Assembly: GCF_009707365.1 (NCBI RefSeq) | Contig: NZ_CP046122.1 | Location: 3,596,001 to 3,660,000, forward strand | Reading direction: 5' to 3' | Source: Microlunatus sp. Gsoil 973 | Lineage (GTDB): Bacteria; Actinomycetota; Actinomycetes; Propionibacteriales; Propionibacteriaceae | DNA length: 64,000 nt | Shown here: piece by piece, positions 61,239-64,000 of the stretch | How the letters are laid out: the number at the start of each line of letters is the position of its first letter | Numbering within the stretch: the first letter of the stretch is position 1 | The notes under the pieces: generated by a model | The model's database searches: none | Told to the model about the DNA's origin: nothing | The model's input: only the letters and a program-made list of their open reading frames with translations | Translations under genes and position numbers: made by a program

Positions 61239-61604
61239 CGCCTGCTGCTCCGTACGTCCGCCGTCCACCCTGCCGGGCCCGAAGCAGCCTACGGCGTAGG
61301 ATCCCCGTTCCCCTGCGGAGGGCACGGGCCGCCCGATGGCTCGGCCGCCCGTTCAGGCGGGTCTCGGCCATGAGACTGGTGTGGCGGGTGGGTTTGAGCC
61401 TGTGCTGTGGGGTAGCTATGCGACAGGCGGCGCCCGGTTACTAGTGCTTGGCGCGGCTCAGGCCCTGCGGGTTCAGAAGGTGCCCGCCGGGCCGTTCTCT
61501 TGTCCGCAGCGCATGTCCCAGCGCATGTCCGCGTCCGCTCCTGCCGGTCCCTCTGCCGGGCCGGACGCTGAACTTCCTGCCGGGGCCGCCATGATGGTGC
61601 CACC
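61239..61604. other. Divergent intergenic stretch
   Basis: 366 bases between the MFS and amidohydrolase starts. Overlapping reading frames on both strands look random. A 12-bp direct repeat, cagcgcatgtcc, occurs twice around 61507-61530. No RNA or mobile element is recognised. The divergent promoters should lie here. Confidence 0.55.
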
Positions 61605-62861
61605 ATGAAGGACCGCGAACAGCTGATCACCTTCCGCCGGGACCTGCACCGACATGCCGAGCCGGGATTTCTGGAATACCGGACGGCCGGACGGATCGAG
61701 GCCGCGCTGGCCGGACTGCCGGTCACCCTCCGGACCGGCGAAGAGGTGCAGGATCTGTCGGGTGTCGTCAATCATCCCGACCGGACGACGCGCGATCACT
61801 GGGCAGGACTGGCGATCGCCAACGGGGCTGACCCGGGGCGTACGGCCTATTTCGTCGAGTACGGCACGGCGATCGTCGCCGAGGTCGAGGGCAACCGGCC
61901 CGGCCCGACCTGGGCACTGCGGACCGACATCGATGCGCTGCCCATCCGGGAGGCCGACGACGATCAGCATCTGCCGGCCAAGGAGGGTTACCACTCGACC
62001 ACCGGTGCCATGCACGCCTGCGGCCACGACTGCCACGCCGCAATCGGAGTAGGCCTGGTGCACCGGCTGTCGGATCATGATTTCCCGGGCACCGTCCGGG
62101 TCTTCTTCCAACCGGCCGAGGAGGGCGTACGCGGCGCGCAGACGATGATCGACGCCGGGGTGCTCGCCGGTGTCGACCGGATGCTCGGTGTGCACGTGGC
62201 GGGTGGCAGGCCGACCTCAGCCATCGTCGGCAGCGTCGTCGGCGGGATGGCGACTCGCAAGCTGGCGGTCACCTTCCGCGGCCTCGCAGCGCACGCCTCC
62301 GGGTCGCCGCAGGACGGCCGGAACGCGTTGCTGGCCGCGGCATCGGCGAGCCTGTCGATCATGGGTCTGCCGCGTTTCAGCGGCACCGACACCCGGCTGA
62401 ACGTCGGCACGCTGCACGCCGGCGACAACGTCAACATCGTCCCTGCGCTGGCCGAGCTGACCTGTGAGGCGCGCGCCGACGACGACGGGGTGATCGAGGA
62501 CCTGACGGCACGGGTCAGGCAGGTGATCGCCGGGGCCGCCCTGGCCTATGGCGTCGAGCAGGAGACGGTGATCACCGGGCGGGCGGTGACGATCGCGCCG
62601 GACGACGAGCTGGTCGACCGCCTCGTCTCCGCGGCAAAGGGCATTCCCGGCATTCCGGAGATCGTCCGGCGGGCACCACAAGGCGGCAGCGACGACGTCA
62701 ATCTGATGATCAGAGGAGTCCAGACCAACGGCGGTCAGGGTGCGTACCTCAACGTCGGAGCCAACAGCCCGGCACCGCACCACAACCCGTACTTCAGCCC
62801 GGACGAGGAGTCGATCTTCACCGCCATCGAGTTGCTGGAGTCGGTCTTCCGCGCCGGCTGA
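61605..62861 (+). CDS. M20 family amidohydrolase
   Basis: 418 aa from ATG 61605. Metal-dependent amidohydrolase of the M20D type (hippurate, N-acyl amino acid or IAA-amino acid hydrolases). Metal ligands: LRTDIDALPI, MHACGHDCHAA (about 135-145), the Glu-Glu pair in FFQPAEEGVRGAQ, and the His in VHVAGG. The lid domain has VTFRGLAAHASGSPQDGRNAL. The insert RTTRDHWAGLAIANGADPG between residues 60 and 85 is longer than in most members. The terminal metal histidine lies in APHHNPYFS. Confidence 0.93.
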   Translation: MKDREQLITFRRDLHRHAEPGFLEYRTAGRIEAALAGLPVTLRTGEEVQDLSGVVNHPDRTTRDHWAGLAIANGADPGRTAYFVEYGTAIVAEVEGNRPGPTWALRTDIDALPIREADDDQHLPAKEGYHSTTGAMHACGHDCHAAIGVGLVHRLSDHDFPGTVRVFFQPAEEGVRGAQTMIDAGVLAGVDRMLGVHVAGGRPTSAIVGSVVGGMATRKLAVTFRGLAAHASGSPQDGRNALLAAASASLSIMGLPRFSGTDTRLNVGTLHAGDNVNIVPALAELTCEARADDDGVIEDLTARVRQVIAGAALAYGVEQETVITGRAVTIAPDDELVDRLVSAAKGIPGIPEIVRRAPQGGSDDVNLMIRGVQTNGGQGAYLNVGANSPAPHHNPYFSPDEESIFTAIELLESVFRAG

Positions 62862-62892
62862 ACCAGACGCCCGCCGGGACCGTCAGTCCGGC

Positions 62893-63141
62893 TCAGCCGA
62901 TGTAGCCCTCGACCTCCGAGGGAGGACGCACGGCCGCCTCGGACTGGTCCTTGCCCGCGGCGCGCAGCGCCCGGCGCTGCCTGAGCAGATCCCAGCACTG
63001 GTCGAGTTCGACCTCGAGCGAGGCCAGCCGTGACCGTTCTTCCTCGCCGGCGATCTGATCGGCAGCGCGTTGCTCGCGAAGGGCCTTCTCCTCCTCGACC
63101 AGGGCCCGGATCCGGTCGAGGATCTCCTGTCCGTCCGCCAT
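62893..63141 (-). CDS. DUF2630 family protein
   Basis: 82-aa charged helical protein (MADGQEILDRIRALVEEEK at the start, then a heptad-like coil LASLEVELDQCWDLLRQRR). This is the actinobacterial DUF2630 family, of unknown function. The W-D-L-L-R-Q-R-R core is diagnostic. It is convergent with the amidohydrolase, 31 bp apart. Confidence 0.9.
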   Translation of the reverse strand: MADGQEILDRIRALVEEEKALREQRAADQIAGEEERSRLASLEVELDQCWDLLRQRRALRAAGKDQSEAAVRPPSEVEGYIG

Positions 63142-63231
63142 CGTGTCTCCTCATGGTCTGCGGTCGAGCACAAGCTGCGTCCAAAGCTGTTCCGAAGACT
63201 ATTCCGGCCGGACCGGAGCTCTTCGGCTGGG

Positions 63232-63360
63232 CTAGGAGGCGGGCGAGACCTTGTCGGTCGCCTCGGCCCACAGATCGGCCTCGGCCGCCTTGCGGTTGTA
63301 TTGCCGGACGATCACCGCGATACCGCCGGCGACGGCCAGAGCGAGCAGCAACTTCTTCAT
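63232..63360 (-). CDS. DLW-39 family small protein
   Basis: 42-aa protein: one membrane or hydrophobic helix (MKKLLLALAVAGGIAVIV) followed by RQYNRKAAEADLWAEATDKV. The A-D-L-W-A-E-A-T-D segment and the length match the actinobacterial DLW-39 family. ATG 63360, TAG stop at 63232-63234. It is too short for most gene finders. Role unknown. It is 90 bp upstream of DUF2630 and divergent from the following gene. Confidence 0.85.
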   Translation of the reverse strand: MKKLLLALAVAGGIAVIVRQYNRKAAEADLWAEATDKVSPAS

Positions 63361-63453
63361 CCGACCACCCTAGTCGCCGCGGTGAGGTCAGGGCCCAATG
63401 TCCGACCGCAGTCTGATGGGTGCAAGCGGGCTTCCGCCTACGCTGGCCGCGAC

Positions 63454-64000
63454 ATGACCTCGGCACCCCGCTCCGTTACCTCCGCCGCTTCCGGCGGCCC
63501 GCTGGCCTGGCTGGCCAGCTGGTTCACCGACCCGCGGTACCGGTTCGATCTGCTCAGCGCGGCCGGCCTGGTCGTGCTCTTCATGGTCGCCGCGGCCGGT
63601 TCGGGAACCGACTACTGGATCGCCGCGCTGCTCGGTCTGCCCTGGGTGCTCCGACGCCGCTACCCGTTGGCGGCCCTGGTCCTGGCGGTGCTCGCGGCGT
63701 GCCTGCACGTGCTGATGCTGCCCGTGCCGTCGTTCGCGATCGTCGCCGTCCCGATGTACATCTACAGTTTCGCCCGCTGGTCGGCGCGCACCCTGCGCCG
63801 GACGGCTCTGTTCATCGCGGTCATCGGGTCGTTCCTCGGCCCGGTGCGCTGGCTGCTGGTGCCCGACCCCACCCTCCGGTCGGTACCGGTCGCCATCATC
63901 ACCACGCTGGCCTGTGCCGGCATGGTCGGGGTGGCGTACGTCCTGGGCAGCAGGCGACGGGAACACCTGGAGCGCGCGGAGCAGGCGGTCGCCGCCCGGA
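63454..64000 (+). CDS. Probable sensor histidine kinase, N-terminal part (runs off window)
   Basis: Open from ATG 63454 to the right edge (182 codons, no stop). The protein begins MTSAPRSVTSAASGGPLAWL and has about five membrane helices: DLLSAAGLVVLFMVAAAG, WIAALLGLPWVLRRRYPLAAL, VLAVLAACLHVLMLPVP, LFIAVIGSFLGPVRWLL and VAIITTLACAGMVGVAYVLG. It then enters a helix, RRREHLERAEQAVAAR, that looks like the start of a dimerisation domain. This matches the membrane input region of NarL-type actinobacterial kinases, but the catalytic part is not in the window, so the call is provisional. Confidence 0.65.
   Translation, partial: MTSAPRSVTSAASGGPLAWLASWFTDPRYRFDLLSAAGLVVLFMVAAAGSGTDYWIAALLGLPWVLRRRYPLAALVLAVLAACLHVLMLPVPSFAIVAVPMYIYSFARWSARTLRRTALFIAVIGSFLGPVRWLLVPDPTLRSVPVAIITTLACAGMVGVAYVLGSRRREHLERAEQAVAAR

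Noticed and set aside
61289-61771. A 160-codon minus-strand frame overlapping the amidohydrolase start
   Set aside because: Shadow composition (Arg/Ser/Pro), no ribosome site, and it crosses a well-supported gene.
1-64000. CRISPR arrays, rRNA, prophage or biosynthetic gene cluster
   Set aside because: No regularly spaced repeats, no rRNA sequence, no phage structural genes and no PKS/NRPS modules were seen. The short tandem repeats present are contiguous and have no spacers.

Overview
The window is chromosomal DNA from a high-GC Gram-positive bacterium (Actinomycetota). The codon bias is strongly G/C-ending, GTG starts and ATGA-type gene overlaps are common, and there are actinobacterial marker families: DUF5318 next to a class A PBP, DUF2630, a DLW-39-type small protein, an F420/LLM oxidoreductase and a FemAB plus alanine-racemase-like pair. 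The transporter and glycosidase content resembles a soil Propionibacteriales (Microlunatus-like), but that placement is inference. The first and last genes run off the window.

Layout. 1-1514: a DrrA/DrrB-type ABC exporter, cut at the left edge. 1554-3796: two insertion sequences nested at one target site. 3791-5717: a LysR regulator divergent from an EamA exporter. 5806-7462: a DGPF protein and an ECF42-type sigma factor. 7473-19006: a cell-envelope region (FemAB, Alr-like protein, zinc-ribbon membrane protein, phosphatase, then two membrane glycosyltransferases, a class A PBP and DUF5318), interrupted by an IS110 element at about 12.1-13.6 kb. 19203-22094: a small membrane protein, a Gfo/Idh/MocA gene with an in-frame stop, tRNA-Ala(TGC) and an LLM oxidoreductase.

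22202-32264 is a glycoside operon on the minus strand: solute-binding lipoprotein, two permeases, a DUF624-like protein, a GH116 enzyme, a LacI regulator and a second GH116 enzyme. Two perfect GTAATCGATTAC operators precede it. 32705-34053 is a cytochrome P450 broken by a single-base frameshift. 34119-35184 is an SRPBCC/ArsR pair with a palindrome over its start region.

35309-41876 is a peptide-type ABC importer (the two ATPases are fused in one chain) with an acetamidase/formamidase. 42090-50631 is a nine-gene run under a divergent GntR regulator (50774-51487): dehydrogenase, sugar-type ABC importer (one permease frameshifted), CoA-transferase, COG3618-type lactonase, two RraA-like proteins and an enoyl-CoA hydratase. 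No named pathway known to me fits this combination, so it is the best candidate here for an undescribed system.

51524-64000 is a mixture: an orphan PemK/MazF-like protein, a Tat-exported NAGPA plus metallophosphoesterase fusion, small membrane and SnoaL-like proteins, a nucleoside hydrolase, a P450/ferredoxin pair, a cysteine-less HesB-like protein, an MFS transporter, an M20 amidohydrolase, two small actinobacterial proteins and the start of a probable sensor kinase.

Four genes carry single-base lesions (transposase near 2033, Gfo/Idh at 20480, P450 near 33284, permease near 48968). They may be real decay or assembly errors. The raw reads would decide.
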